From COMBO-56-21 sp963705355 (GTDB lineage Archaea > Thermoplasmatota > Thermoplasmata > UBA10834): DNA of 64,000 bases. The stretch is taken from the NCBI GenBank assembly GCA_963705355.1, contig OY970070.1, positions 558,001-622,000 on the forward strand. The letters are read 5' to 3'. The notes beneath the pieces are model-generated. The model did no database searches, was not told the DNA's origin, and saw only the letters and a list, made by a program, of their open reading frames with translations. Numbering within the stretch: the stretch's first letter is position 1; every line of letters begins with the position of its first letter. The position numbers and the translations under genes were made by a program. Positions 41,905-50,726 of this stretch are shown here, piece by piece.

Positions 41905-43719
41905 TCAGGAATCCGACCTCGGTGCGGGCGAACCCTGAGTTACCCTCCTGAGGACTTTGTAGAGGACCTGCGGTATCTCATCGAAGTTTGAGACCGAGTA
42001 CATATGCCCTCCACCGCTCTTGGCGATGCCCGCGCACGTTACAGGCTGGCAGTCATGGCTCTCGGTCATAATCACGAAAAGCCGCTTGTACGACATCGCG
42101 GCTTCGGCGGGGTCGGCACCAACGGTGTAGTTCCCATCGGTTATGAGGATCCCCACTTGGTTCCTCGTGATGGAGGACGAAAGCTCCTCCTTTCCTTTCC
42201 TGAGCGCCCACTCGATGTTCGTATAGCCCCCGGCTCGGGCCTCAAGCAGGTCCGATATCAAATCGTCCAAATTCTTGGTCTGGTTGACGCGCTTGAGCAC
42301 GGTCGGCCTGTCGTTGAAGGTGATCAGGATGTAGTCCACCGTCTTGAGCCTGAACGCCAGTACCGCTATGGCTGCCGTTGCCATCGCGAGCTTGTCCCCG
42401 CTCATCGAGAGGCTCGCGTCCAGCATCATCGCGACAGAGAGTCGCTTTGGCTCCCGCCGCTCCACAATCAGGTCGGAAGGTGAGATGTGCCTCTTCTCCA
42501 CGACACGGTCCAGGGTGGATTCAACATCGATCTCAGCATCCTCACCCAACTTGAATTCCTGGCGGGTTATGTAGGTGGGCAACGACACGGGTCCGAGAAG
42601 TCGCAGGACTCGCCTGATCGTCGCCTTAATCGCGATCCTCTTGGCTAGTTCGAGCACGGTCTGATCCTTCAACCTAATCCTGAGCTGGGAGTAGTTCTGC
42701 GCGATCGCCCAACCGATGTCATCCGATTGGGTCAGGACATCGGCGTCGTTCTCCTCGATGATTTGGACAAGGTCGGAGATGTCCATCCGGGCCGCGCGGT
42801 CCTCCTCCCGAATTCGCCGCTTCTCCTCCTCTTTCTTCTTCTCGTCCTCAAGCGGCCTTCCCAACGAAGGGGGAGGAAGCGCAAAGCACTCGCTGACGAT
42901 CTCGTCAATGACCTCGTCGGCGGTCCTCTTCGACTCCTCCCGCATCTCTATCCTGGTGGGGAGGGCCATGTGAGAGGCCTTGCTAATCCCTTCCAGGAAG
43001 TCCTTCGAGAAGCTGCCAGCCAATTGGGCGATGCTCATCGCGGCCCTCACGCTCGCCCCCCTCCTGATATTCGGGTGGTCCCTCGTGCGGCGCGCAATCC
43101 AGACGGCGCGCGAGATGACCTCGCCGGCCACTGACGACAAGTTGCCCGCAACAATATCGATCTCCTCGGTGACCGACTGATAGTCGAGCAAGAGTAACTC
43201 GAATCGATCTGACAGAGCTTCCGAAAGAGATGTCGTGGCGACGAACTCCCTCGGGTTCTGTGTGCCTATCACGACGAAACCGGGCTTCGCCCTAACGGTG
43301 CCAATCTTCGGTATCTCGATGAGCCCTTCATCCATCGCAGGCAACAGGATGTTCTGGACGCCCTCGGGCATCCTGTTCATCTCGTTAATGAAGAGAACCC
43401 CTCCCTCGCGCATCGCGCTCGTGAGCGGCCCAGGAATGAAGGCGTCGGGCACATAGCCCTCCTCGAGCACTATCGGAGGGTCGAACCATCCAGAGAGTTT
43501 CTGCTCCGTATATCTCTCGTCGCCATCAACCCTGAAAACAGACCGGCCCAGGTGGTTGGCAACCGCGACTGCGAGAACGGTCTTGCCCACTCCGACCGGC
43601 CCCTCGATCATCAGGTTCCTGCCGGACTTGACAGCCGCGAGCGCGCGCTCCAGCTCCATTCGACGGCCAACGACGCCGTTCTTCCTCTGGATGTCCTTGA
43701 CCTCATCGGACAGGCGCAT
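41905..43719 (-). CDS. MoxR-type AAA ATPase fused to a von Willebrand A domain
   Basis: A 604-residue protein related to magnesium-chelatase ChlI/ChlD and to MoxR-CoxE pairs, here in one chain. The AAA part (about 1-260) has Walker A GPVGVGKT (41-48), Walker B GGVLFINEMNRMP near 107 and a GTQNPREF sensor. A charged linker of about 50 residues follows (EDEKKKEEEKRRIREED). The C-terminal vWA domain has the metal site DASLSMS near 425. Such proteins remodel partners or insert metals. No chelatase large subunit is nearby, so a chaperone-like role is more likely than cofactor synthesis. Confidence 0.87.
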   Translation of the reverse strand: MRLSDEVKDIQRKNGVVGRRMELERALAAVKSGRNLMIEGPVGVGKTVLAVAVANHLGRSVFRVDGDERYTEQKLSGWFDPPIVLEEGYVPDAFIPGPLTSAMREGGVLFINEMNRMPEGVQNILLPAMDEGLIEIPKIGTVRAKPGFVVIGTQNPREFVATTSLSEALSDRFELLLLDYQSVTEEIDIVAGNLSSVAGEVISRAVWIARRTRDHPNIRRGASVRAAMSIAQLAGSFSKDFLEGISKASHMALPTRIEMREESKRTADEVIDEIVSECFALPPPSLGRPLEDEKKKEEEKRRIREEDRAARMDISDLVQIIEENDADVLTQSDDIGWAIAQNYSQLRIRLKDQTVLELAKRIAIKATIRRVLRLLGPVSLPTYITRQEFKLGEDAEIDVESTLDRVVEKRHISPSDLIVERREPKRLSVAMMLDASLSMSGDKLAMATAAIAVLAFRLKTVDYILITFNDRPTVLKRVNQTKNLDDLISDLLEARAGGYTNIEWALRKGKEELSSSITRNQVGILITDGNYTVGADPAEAAMSYKRLFVIMTESHDCQPVTCAGIAKSGGGHMYSVSNFDEIPQVLYKVLRRVTQGSPAPRSDS

Positions 43720-43791
43720 GATGTGCTCCTGACCGGCTGATTAGAGGACTGGATATTAATCGTTTGCCAATCGCGTCGCGGCTGGAGCGGC

Positions 43792-45717
43792 TCAAGGCGT
43801 TGGAAGCAGAAGGTTGAAGATGCTCCCTCTCGAGTAATCATCGTACACGCGGTTCTCCACCCAGACCTTTCCTCCATATCTGTCCATGAGGGCCTTGACG
43901 ATGGACAGCCCCATCCCCGCCCCCTTTGACTTCTGGGAGACTGGACGGTCTGGCCTAGCCGCTTTCCGGAAGTCTCTTGAGAATACCTTCAGCTTGAGAT
44001 CGTCCGGGATGCCTACTCCCCGGTCGATTATCCGCACATTGACGTAGTTCCTACCACCCAGCTCGGCCGGCTTCGTCTCCAGGTCGATGTCGACCTCGTC
44101 GTGATCGTCGTATTTGATGGAGTTCGTGAGCAGGTTGTATATCACTTCGTCCAAAAATGTGTCCGCAACTACCCACTGGTCCCTGTCTGGCACACTCAGA
44201 CGTATGTTGACCTTCTTGCCAAGGAAGGCAGTCTTCGCCTCTGCCGCTGCCTGGCGAATGGATTTTGCAAGGTTCGTCGGGACCAGCTCAACGCCAGTCG
44301 TCTCGAGCATCTGCGCAGACCTCCGGACGTTCCTGATTATGTGAAGCATGCTTCGACTGGCCTCAAGAGCGGAAGAGAGGTACTTGCATTGGACAGGCGT
44401 AAGCGTGGTTGTGCCCAGGACTATCTCGAGATACGCGTTGACCGGATTCACCAGGTTTCCCACATCGTGCGATAGCAGGTCGAGGTACACCCTGACCTGA
44501 TCCTTGGCTTCGTTCAGGTTCCTGAACATTGCGGAGTTCTCGATAGCGATGGTCGCGATGCTCGCAAACGCCTCCATCGTCTCCATGGTCTCCTTGGTGG
44601 GTATCCTGTCGTCGATCGGATAGTCGAGTTGGATGTATCCCAACATCTTGCCGTCCCTGTCGTACATGCCGAAGTAGAGCAGATCCAGCTCGTGCCAGCT
44701 GTCAGGAGTTTCCCTGCCCTTCTTCACACGGTTCGGGTCTTCGACGAACACGAAACCCCCGCCGCTGCCCTGCGTCTCGCCCGGTATGAAATAGCCTGTC
44801 CTTGTGACTCTGAACTCCTCCTTGAAGTCCTCGAGGACTTTGCTCCTAAGGATGGTACTCTGACGGACCGCTCTCTCCTCCTCGTCTGAGTAGCCGGCAA
44901 GTGAATCGACGGTCACCTTGTCCGATCCCTCGGAGAACATTGATATGCCGCCCTTCCTGAATCCGAATGTCGCGATCATGGTCTCCGCGGCCTTCTTGAG
45001 AACTGATTCGAGGTCGTCTAGCCTCAGAACGCTCTGGATCAGCTCCAACAGTCTGAGTATTCTGTTGGTCTTGATCTCGTTCTCGCCAAGAAGATCGAGG
45101 GTTCTTCTGAACATCTTCGAGTTCTCAATGCCCACAGCCGCAATCCCCGCGAAGAGTTCGATCTCCTCCGCAGTCTGGCGTGATGGGATCTTTCGGTCTT
45201 CGGGTCCGTCCACCTGCATATACCCGATAAAATCGCCGCGCCTGTTGAGCAGCGCAAAGTACAGCAGATCCAGCTCATGCCACGATTCTGGCGATCGTCG
45301 AGGTTTTGTTGCAGCTTCTTTGTCCGCCACCGCCACGAAACTCGAGACAGGGCTAGCCTGCTTTTCAGACGGGATGAAGTAAGTGATTCTCGATATCTTG
45401 CAGTCGTCTCTGAAATCAGCGAGAATCTCGTCGCGCGCAAAAGCTGACGGGGTGCCCCGGACCTCCGCCTCGTCCTCGGGGGAGTATCCAGCCATTGCGT
45501 GGTCAGTGAACACTACTCGCTCATCGTCCAGGATTGAGATGCTGACCCTCTGGAACTTGAAGATCTCTTTCACGGACTCGGCTATTCTTTGGAGGAACGC
45601 GGTGATGTCCTCGACGTGGAGCAGCTCGATTGTGAGCTCCAAGGTCTTCGAGAGGCTCTGCATTCTTCTCTCGGTCGCGTAGTCGGACTCTGAGGGGAGA
45701 GTAGGCGCTTCCTTCAT
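43792..45717 (-). CDS. double-GAF histidine kinase
   Basis: A 641-residue soluble sensor kinase without TM segments. Two GAF-type domains (about 30-200 and 225-395) each end with the same signature, SWHELDLLYF followed by a G-Y-x-Q-x-D strand and I-P-[ST]. The HisKA helix carries His417 in LSHDVGNLVNP, with Asp-Val-Gly-Asn after His instead of the common Glu. The ATPase shows NLLTNSIKY (N box), DRGVGIP (G1) and GAGMGLSIVKAL (G2). No response regulator is adjacent. Two related kinases occur at 50727-52061 and 62890-64000. Confidence 0.92.
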   Translation of the reverse strand: MKEAPTLPSESDYATERRMQSLSKTLELTIELLHVEDITAFLQRIAESVKEIFKFQRVSISILDDERVVFTDHAMAGYSPEDEAEVRGTPSAFARDEILADFRDDCKISRITYFIPSEKQASPVSSFVAVADKEAATKPRRSPESWHELDLLYFALLNRRGDFIGYMQVDGPEDRKIPSRQTAEEIELFAGIAAVGIENSKMFRRTLDLLGENEIKTNRILRLLELIQSVLRLDDLESVLKKAAETMIATFGFRKGGISMFSEGSDKVTVDSLAGYSDEEERAVRQSTILRSKVLEDFKEEFRVTRTGYFIPGETQGSGGGFVFVEDPNRVKKGRETPDSWHELDLLYFGMYDRDGKMLGYIQLDYPIDDRIPTKETMETMEAFASIATIAIENSAMFRNLNEAKDQVRVYLDLLSHDVGNLVNPVNAYLEIVLGTTTLTPVQCKYLSSALEASRSMLHIIRNVRRSAQMLETTGVELVPTNLAKSIRQAAAEAKTAFLGKKVNIRLSVPDRDQWVVADTFLDEVIYNLLTNSIKYDDHDEVDIDLETKPAELGGRNYVNVRIIDRGVGIPDDLKLKVFSRDFRKAARPDRPVSQKSKGAGMGLSIVKALMDRYGGKVWVENRVYDDYSRGSIFNLLLPTP

Positions 45718-45827
45718 CCATCCAAGTATATGGTGGGCGCGTTGAAAAAGGCTTTGGGCATCTTCTCAAGATGGGAACTCAAGTGCCCAACATTTATGCT
45801 CTGAATCGCCATCACGCGTCTGATAAG

Positions 45828-46661
45828 ATGAAAGTGCACATCACCTCGGACATGGAAGGGATTGCGACGATCTGTCATGACATTCAGGCAGACACAAAAG
45901 GGGACGATTTCCCGCGCATGAGGGAGATCATGACCGGTGAGGTGCAAGCGGCCATCGAGGGCGCAAAAGAAGGCGGAGCCACCGAGATAGTGGTCTGCGA
46001 TGGCCACGACACCGGCAGGAACCTGCTGATCGAGAAGCTCGACAGAAATGTCGAGGTGATCGAAGGCTCGTCTTATGACCTCGCCATGATGGCGGGGATA
46101 TCCCGAGACTTCGATGCGTCCTTTCAGATAGGCTACCACTCAATGAGGCACACCCACGCCGGAGTCCTGGGACACACTTTCACCTATTCGGTCGCCGAGC
46201 TCCGACTGAACGGAACTGCCGTCGGGGAATCGGGCCTCAGCGCAGCGATAGCCGGCCACTTCGGAGTGCCCGTCGTTCTCGTCTCTGGCGATGCGCATGC
46301 AGTCAGACAGGCAAAGAGCCTCATCAAAAACCTGGTGGGAGTCCCGACGAAGGAAGGGGTCGGGCTCTACGGCGTCCGAACGCTCACGCCCAGCAAGGCG
46401 TGCGAGTTGATCAGGAAGGGCGCAAAGGAAGCCCTGGGGAAGGTCGAGGACATCGAACCTTTCACTCTCAAGAAGCCAGTGATGATGGAGGTCGAGTTCG
46501 AGCGACCGCTCATGGCGCAGTACGTTTCGCGCATTCCGCTCGTGAAACGGAAGGACATCAAGTCCGTCTCATTCAAGGCCGCTGACATGATCGAGGCATT
46601 CCATGTCTTCGAGCTGATGAACCAGGTCGCCTCGTACGCGAAGAGCGAAGGACCACTGTAG
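45828..46661 (+). CDS. D-aminopeptidase DppA-type (M55 family)
   Basis: A 277-residue zinc peptidase of the M55 family, whose founder removes N-terminal D-amino acids. The metal-site segment SDMEGIATI is at 6-14, then CDGHDTGRNL near 78 and GYHSMRHTHAGVLGHT near 108, followed by SGDAHAV near 158. The ATG at 45828 gives the family start MKVHITSDMEG. It is divergent from the double-GAF kinase. In archaea such enzymes may process peptides with D-residues; the serine hydrolase at 29818-31455 could act on related substrates, though the two are far apart. Confidence 0.88.
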   Translation: MKVHITSDMEGIATICHDIQADTKGDDFPRMREIMTGEVQAAIEGAKEGGATEIVVCDGHDTGRNLLIEKLDRNVEVIEGSSYDLAMMAGISRDFDASFQIGYHSMRHTHAGVLGHTFTYSVAELRLNGTAVGESGLSAAIAGHFGVPVVLVSGDAHAVRQAKSLIKNLVGVPTKEGVGLYGVRTLTPSKACELIRKGAKEALGKVEDIEPFTLKKPVMMEVEFERPLMAQYVSRIPLVKRKDIKSVSFKAADMIEAFHVFELMNQVASYAKSEGPL

Positions 46662-46740
46662 GGAATTCGAACCATCACGGTCCACCAATCTGGCCAATCT
46701 GCAGCCGCATGGTCTCGCTGGACAGCGGACGTCATTTTAC

Positions 46741-46781
46741 GTCTCAATGTAGAAATATCGAGGCAATGCTAGTATTGAGAC
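46741..46781 (+). repeat. spaced inverted repeat upstream of the desulforedoxin-like gene
   Basis: GTCTCAAT (46741-46748) and ATTGAGAC (46774-46781) form a perfect 8-bp inverted repeat 25 bases apart, ending 16 bases before the ATG. It could be a regulator site or an RNA stem. Confidence 0.4.
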
Positions 46782-46797
46782 AGGAGAGTAGTAAGAA

Positions 46798-46977
46798 ATG
46801 GCGACTCCAAAGAAGGGAACTGAATACATCTGCGGCGTTTGCGGGACAACATTGGTTGTCACGGAAGAAGGGTACGGGATACTCGAAGACGTTGTATGTT
46901 GCGAGAAGCCGATGGAGGCTAGGACCGCAAAGCCAAAGAGAAAAGCCAAGAAGATCGCAAAGAAAAAGAAGAAGTGA
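46798..46977 (+). CDS. desulforedoxin-like small iron/zinc protein
   Basis: A 59-residue protein. Cys12, Cys15, Cys34 and Cys35 form the desulforedoxin-type FeS4 or zinc site (YICGVCGTTLVV and VVCCEKPM). The last 20 residues are very Lys-rich (KPKRKAKKIAKKKKK), which is not part of classic desulforedoxins and may bind nucleic acid or acidic partners. CAGGAGAG lies upstream of the ATG, and an inverted repeat precedes it. In superoxide reductases this module transfers electrons; here it stands alone, so an electron-transfer or zinc-ribbon role are both possible. Confidence 0.82.
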   Translation: MATPKKGTEYICGVCGTTLVVTEEGYGILEDVVCCEKPMEARTAKPKRKAKKIAKKKKK

Positions 46978-47093
46978 AGCTTGGCTGGCACAAACCTCTT
47001 AATCCCGTTTTCTGAAACACCATAGCTGTGATCGACCAAAGCGTTAAATCGAATCATCGCAGTTCTGCGTCCAGCTGATCTCGCGGTGGCCAA

Positions 47094-47543
47094 ATGAGCA
47101 AAGGCGGCACAAGAATCGTTATCAGGCCGTTAAAGGAGAACGAACTCCGGCCAATGGTCGATGTTTGGAAATCCTCCGGGCTTCCTTACCGGCCCAAAGG
47201 ACGAGACAGCATGAGATCTCTTAAGCTTCAGCTGAAGGGCAATCCTGGATTATTCCTCGGGGCGTTCGAGGCCGGCAGGCTCGTCGGCGTCATACTGGCC
47301 AGCGACGACGGAAGAAAGGGATGGATCAATCGCCTCGCCGTTGTTCCTAACGCGAGGGGAAAGGGCATCGCAAGGAGACTGATTCGCGAGAGCGAGAGGG
47401 TGCTCAGGAGGCGTGGCAGGCGGCTTTTCTGCGCCCAGATCGAGGGCTACAATGACTCCTCAATCGCGTTGTTCCTCAGAGCTGGCTACAAGAAAGAGGA
47501 CGACATATTCTACTTCACGAAGCGCGAGGCGAAATCCTACTAG
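47094..47543 (+). CDS. GNAT-family N-acetyltransferase (RimI-like)
   Basis: A 149-residue acyltransferase. The acetyl-CoA motif is seen in INRLAVVPNARGKGIARRLI (about 81-100), followed by AQIEGYNDSSIALFLRAGY, where N-x-x-[SA]-I-x-L-F-x-x-x-G-[YF] is the RimI-type C-terminal pattern. It probably acetylates a protein N-terminus or a small amine. The gene is convergent with a two-domain GNAT protein. Confidence 0.85.
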   Translation: MSKGGTRIVIRPLKENELRPMVDVWKSSGLPYRPKGRDSMRSLKLQLKGNPGLFLGAFEAGRLVGVILASDDGRKGWINRLAVVPNARGKGIARRLIRESERVLRRRGRRLFCAQIEGYNDSSIALFLRAGYKKEDDIFYFTKREAKSY

Positions 47544-47553
47544 CCGGTTCGGC

Positions 47554-48438
47554 TCATCCCAGCTCGAAGGCGGCCACGCCGAACAGCTTGTCGATGTCCG
47601 TGTTGTAGCGTTCCTTCCCTCTTATCATGAGCTGAGTCCGCCAGGTCCTGACTTTCTTGAACGAATCGGCAATTTCGGTTGCAGTCAGATTGTCCACGAA
47701 TACGCCCAGATACACCGTGCCCTCGCCAAGCGACGAGACGGTCGCACTGAACAGATCCTCGGCGTCCTTCTTTGAGCCTGACAGACAGACCCAGGGCCCA
47801 AGGTCGAAACCCGTCGGAGTTCTCCGTCCGAACGAGAACCCAACAATCTTCCCGTCCCGCTGGATCTTGAATGCATTTCCGGGGAACTCCTCATAGAGCA
47901 GGCCGATGAGCTGGCTTCTGTCATCCCCGAAAATCCGGCTGTCAATCCTGGTTATCTCAGGGATGTCTTCTTCGGATACAAGTTCACAGGACGTCCCGGC
48001 CTTTGCGCTGTGCCCTCCTCCTGTCGCGACGTGGATGCATGAGACCTCGCGCCTGACAGCGAATCCGAGTCGACTGTAGAGCGGAACGCCTTCGAGAGTC
48101 GCGTAGAGCAGCATCGAATCCACTCCCCGTTCGGACATGTAGTCGACCGCCCGCTTCAGGAGGGAATGGCCAATCCGCCTTCCTCGCACTTCCTTGGAAA
48201 CGACCAGATGGCCGATAACGCCTGTGTGACCGTAGGTCACACAAGTGACGAACGCGAGGGGGTCCTTGTCCTCGCAAAGGAAGCTCCCCTGGGGATTCAT
48301 CCTGAGCATTCGCTCCAACTCTCCTCTGGTGTAAGACCATCCTTCGGCCGTCGTCAGGGACAATGCGAAATCGATGTCCTCTGGTTCCAAGTTCCTGATG
48401 TGCAGAGTCCCACTGCCTGTGCACTTCGGCCAGCGCAT
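47554..48438 (-). CDS. two-domain GNAT acetyltransferase
   Basis: A 294-residue protein. The N-terminal GNAT domain (about 12-145) shows GHLVVSKEVRGRRIGHSLLK as its acetyl-CoA site and GVPLYSRLGF near 125. The C-terminal half (about 160-294) has the IGFSFGRRTPTGFDLGPW pattern of the second domain found in many such tandem proteins (Acetyltransf_18-like). The substrate is unknown. It is convergent with the RimI-like gene. Confidence 0.83.
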   Translation of the reverse strand: MRWPKCTGSGTLHIRNLEPEDIDFALSLTTAEGWSYTRGELERMLRMNPQGSFLCEDKDPLAFVTCVTYGHTGVIGHLVVSKEVRGRRIGHSLLKRAVDYMSERGVDSMLLYATLEGVPLYSRLGFAVRREVSCIHVATGGGHSAKAGTSCELVSEEDIPEITRIDSRIFGDDRSQLIGLLYEEFPGNAFKIQRDGKIVGFSFGRRTPTGFDLGPWVCLSGSKKDAEDLFSATVSSLGEGTVYLGVFVDNLTATEIADSFKKVRTWRTQLMIRGKERYNTDIDKLFGVAAFELG

Positions 48439-48498
48439 CCACGAAGGGGTATTTCAGGTTCGCGCAAAGACCACATCACGGATTGCAGCGGAATCGAG

Positions 48499-49704
48499 TC
48501 AGAGCAAGTGAACTTCCACGCTCTCCCCCTTCTCGAGCAGGTCCACATCCGCTGGTATGACCACATAGCCGTCCGCAAACGCCATGCTCGTGATCGCTCC
48601 CGACTCCTTGAACGCTGGATGCGCCAGACCATCCTTCAAACGCACCGTCAGGAATTGCGTTCTCCCGGTCGTTGAGACGACTCGCTTCGCCATCTTAGCC
48701 TCGACAGTTGTCGGGTCCTTGTGAGGCAGCATCGACATCTTCCTCAGGACAGGTGCGAGCAAAATGTACGCATTCGACAGGCATGCGGTTGGATATCCGG
48801 GCATGCCGAACACAAGCTGCCTTCCTATTGTTCCGAACAGGGTCGGCTTGCCCGGCTTGATCGCGATTCCGTGGAACACCACTGAGCCGTGCTTTTCGAG
48901 GACGTCCAGCATGACGTCCCGCTCGCCGACAGAGCTACCCCCGGAAAAGACCAGCATGTCGCAATCAGCATTCGAATGGACCACCTTCTGCAAGTCCTTC
49001 ACTGAATCATTCACGATCGGGAGCATCCGGACGTTTCCCCCGTTTGATGCGACCACGCCTGCGAGCGTGTAGCTGTTGATGTTGTAGACCTGTCCAGGCT
49101 TAAGAGCAACGCCCAGCTCGGCAATCTCGTTGCCCGTTGGGACCACAGCGACGAGGGGCTTCGCGTAGACTCTGACCTCACTTGCGCCAATGGCTGCAAG
49201 CGCCCCGATCTTGCTCGGGTTCAGAACCTCTCCCCCCGAGATGATCGTAGTCCCTGGGGCGATGTCCTCTGCCTTTCTTGACACGTTTTGACCGGGATGA
49301 ACAGAGTCGTAGATCAGAATTGTGTTCCCGTCGATCTCGGTGTCCTCGACCATGACGACAGCGTCAACCCCTTTGGGGAGCATGGCGCCCGTGGCAATCT
49401 CAGCGCACTGCCCTTTCGCGATCGACCTCCTGGGGACAGAACCGGCATAGATGACCTCGGTCCTCTTCAGCGAAACTGGCTTGAGCTTAGCAGCGCCATA
49501 GGTGCTGGATGCCTTGACCGCATATCCGTCCATGGCTGATCTCGAGAAGGGGGGAACACTGACCTTTGAGATCACATTCTCGGCACATACCCTCTCATAA
49601 CTGCCCATGATTGGAACGGTTTCCGTTCGGCTCACTGGCTCGACTCGCTCCAGGGCAAGCTTCAGGGCTTCTTCCAACTGGATGAGGCGCTTGATAGGCC
49701 TCAT
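48499..49704 (-). CDS. moeA: molybdopterin molybdenumtransferase MoeA
   Basis: It inserts molybdate (or tungstate) into adenylated molybdopterin. The 401-residue protein has the MoeA N-terminal SVPPFSRSAMDGYAV near 45, EIATGAMLPKGVDAVV near 97, the MoCF-domain GNEIAE near 180 and FSGGSSVGERD near 238, then FGMPGYPTACLSN near 290. The ATG at 49704 overlaps the moaB stop (ATGA) and has GGGAGG upstream. It is the last gene of a three-gene molybdopterin unit. Confidence 0.95.
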   Translation of the reverse strand: MRPIKRLIQLEEALKLALERVEPVSRTETVPIMGSYERVCAENVISKVSVPPFSRSAMDGYAVKASSTYGAAKLKPVSLKRTEVIYAGSVPRRSIAKGQCAEIATGAMLPKGVDAVVMVEDTEIDGNTILIYDSVHPGQNVSRKAEDIAPGTTIISGGEVLNPSKIGALAAIGASEVRVYAKPLVAVVPTGNEIAELGVALKPGQVYNINSYTLAGVVASNGGNVRMLPIVNDSVKDLQKVVHSNADCDMLVFSGGSSVGERDVMLDVLEKHGSVVFHGIAIKPGKPTLFGTIGRQLVFGMPGYPTACLSNAYILLAPVLRKMSMLPHKDPTTVEAKMAKRVVSTTGRTQFLTVRLKDGLAHPAFKESGAITSMAFADGYVVIPADVDLLEKGESVEVHLL

Positions 49705-50204
49705 CTCTGCGCCTCCCAGACCATGTGGCCGAGCTCGGGTGCAATCAACCTCTCGACGGCGAGCCTGACCGCCTTCTCCGAACCTGGAAGGCAAAACACG
49801 ACTTTGCCCTCGGTGACAAACGCCGAAGCTCTAGAGATCATGGCTGCGCTGCCGACCTCGTCGTAGCTGAGAGCTCTGAACAGTTCGCCGAAACCTGGTA
49901 TGCTCTTCTCCTGGAAAGGCATGATCGCTTCGAGAGTCACGTCTCGCCTGGCGATCCCTGTGCCGCCGCTCATGACTACCGCTTGGACAGCGTCGTCCTC
50001 AATCAGCTCTCGGAGCGCCTTCTGGATCTCTTGCACGTCATCCTTCACAATAATCCGTCTGAGTACCTTATGGCCGGCTTTCGCCATCGTGTCGGTTATG
50101 GCCTTCCCCGAGAGGTCGTCAGTTTCAGTCCTTGTGTCGCTGACTGTGATGACTGCCAGCCTGACGATCTTTGGCGCCCTCTGCCTGTGGTCTTCGACTC
50201 CCAT
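49701..50204 (-). CDS. moaB: molybdenum cofactor protein MoaB/MogA
   Basis: A 167-residue protein of the family that adenylates molybdopterin. Visible motifs are VSDTRTETDDLSGK near 22 and VMSGGTGIARRDVTLEA near 78, then FCLPGSEKAV near 138. It starts directly after the stop codon of the moaA-moaC chimera and overlaps moeA at its end, so all three are translated from one message. Confidence 0.94.
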   Translation of the reverse strand: MGVEDHRQRAPKIVRLAVITVSDTRTETDDLSGKAITDTMAKAGHKVLRRIIVKDDVQEIQKALRELIEDDAVQAVVMSGGTGIARRDVTLEAIMPFQEKSIPGFGELFRALSYDEVGSAAMISRASAFVTEGKVVFCLPGSEKAVRLAVERLIAPELGHMVWEAQR

Positions 50205-50585
50205 TCAGCCTTCCCCCTTGGTCTTCCTGATCACCCTAACTCCCGAGATCTCTGTCCGAGGATACTGGCCATGCGAATCCTTCTCGAGGTACTTGACCAT
50301 ATCCCACGCGTTCAACAATGCAGCGCTGACGCCGACGAGAGCCTCCATGTCCACTCCCGTCAGTCTGACCTTCCTGACCCCCATCGAAGCGGCAATCCGC
50401 ACCATCTGCTCGATCTCTCTCGGAGACATCTCCTTTGAAGAAGGGCGGTGGCCTTCTCTGTGGCAATGAGAACACGCGAGGTCGCACCTCTGTGTGACCG
50501 AGAGCCTTAGGCTTCTCACCTCGCGACCGTAGTGGTCAATCGCGGGTTTGTGTGCGACTGACTCGCGCTTGGAATCAAGCGACAT
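50205..50585 (-). pseudogene. in-frame chimera of MoaA N-terminus and MoaC C-terminus
   Basis: The 126-residue frame joins two unrelated enzymes. Residues 12-77 match the start of archaeal MoaA: DHYGREVRSLRLSV, then the radical-SAM cysteines Cys34, Cys38 and Cys41 in CDLACSHCHREG, and VRKVRLTG, which in MoaA continues as GEP. From residue 76 it matches the end of MoaC: TGVDMEALVGVSAALL, WDMVKYLEKD, GQYP. MoaA's remaining two thirds, including the second Fe-S cluster, and the first two thirds of MoaC are absent. A deletion at a shared LTG/TG site best explains this, in the genome or in assembly. Neither activity should remain. A TATA-like box at 50611-50618 and the abutting moaB start show that the operon frame survives. 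Confidence 0.85.
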
Positions 50586-50610
50586 GCTCGAAAAGCCATA
50601 TCGCCCCTGG

Positions 50611-50680
50611 ATTATAAGAGTTGCTCTTGCTAATAGTGCCATTTGGCGGGACTGGCAATAAATCGACATGTTTTTATAAG
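50611..50680. promoter_or_regulatory. divergent promoters of the molybdopterin unit and a GAF kinase
   Basis: Minus-strand TATA-like CTTATAAT (50618-50611) lies 26 bases from the moaA-moaC chimera start. Plus-strand TTTTATAAG (50672-50680) lies about 50 bases before the kinase ATG. Confidence 0.5.
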
Positions 50681-50726
50681 ACATTGCGAATACGAGCCAG
50701 TGGGAAGGGAAAGCTCGGGGACAGGG

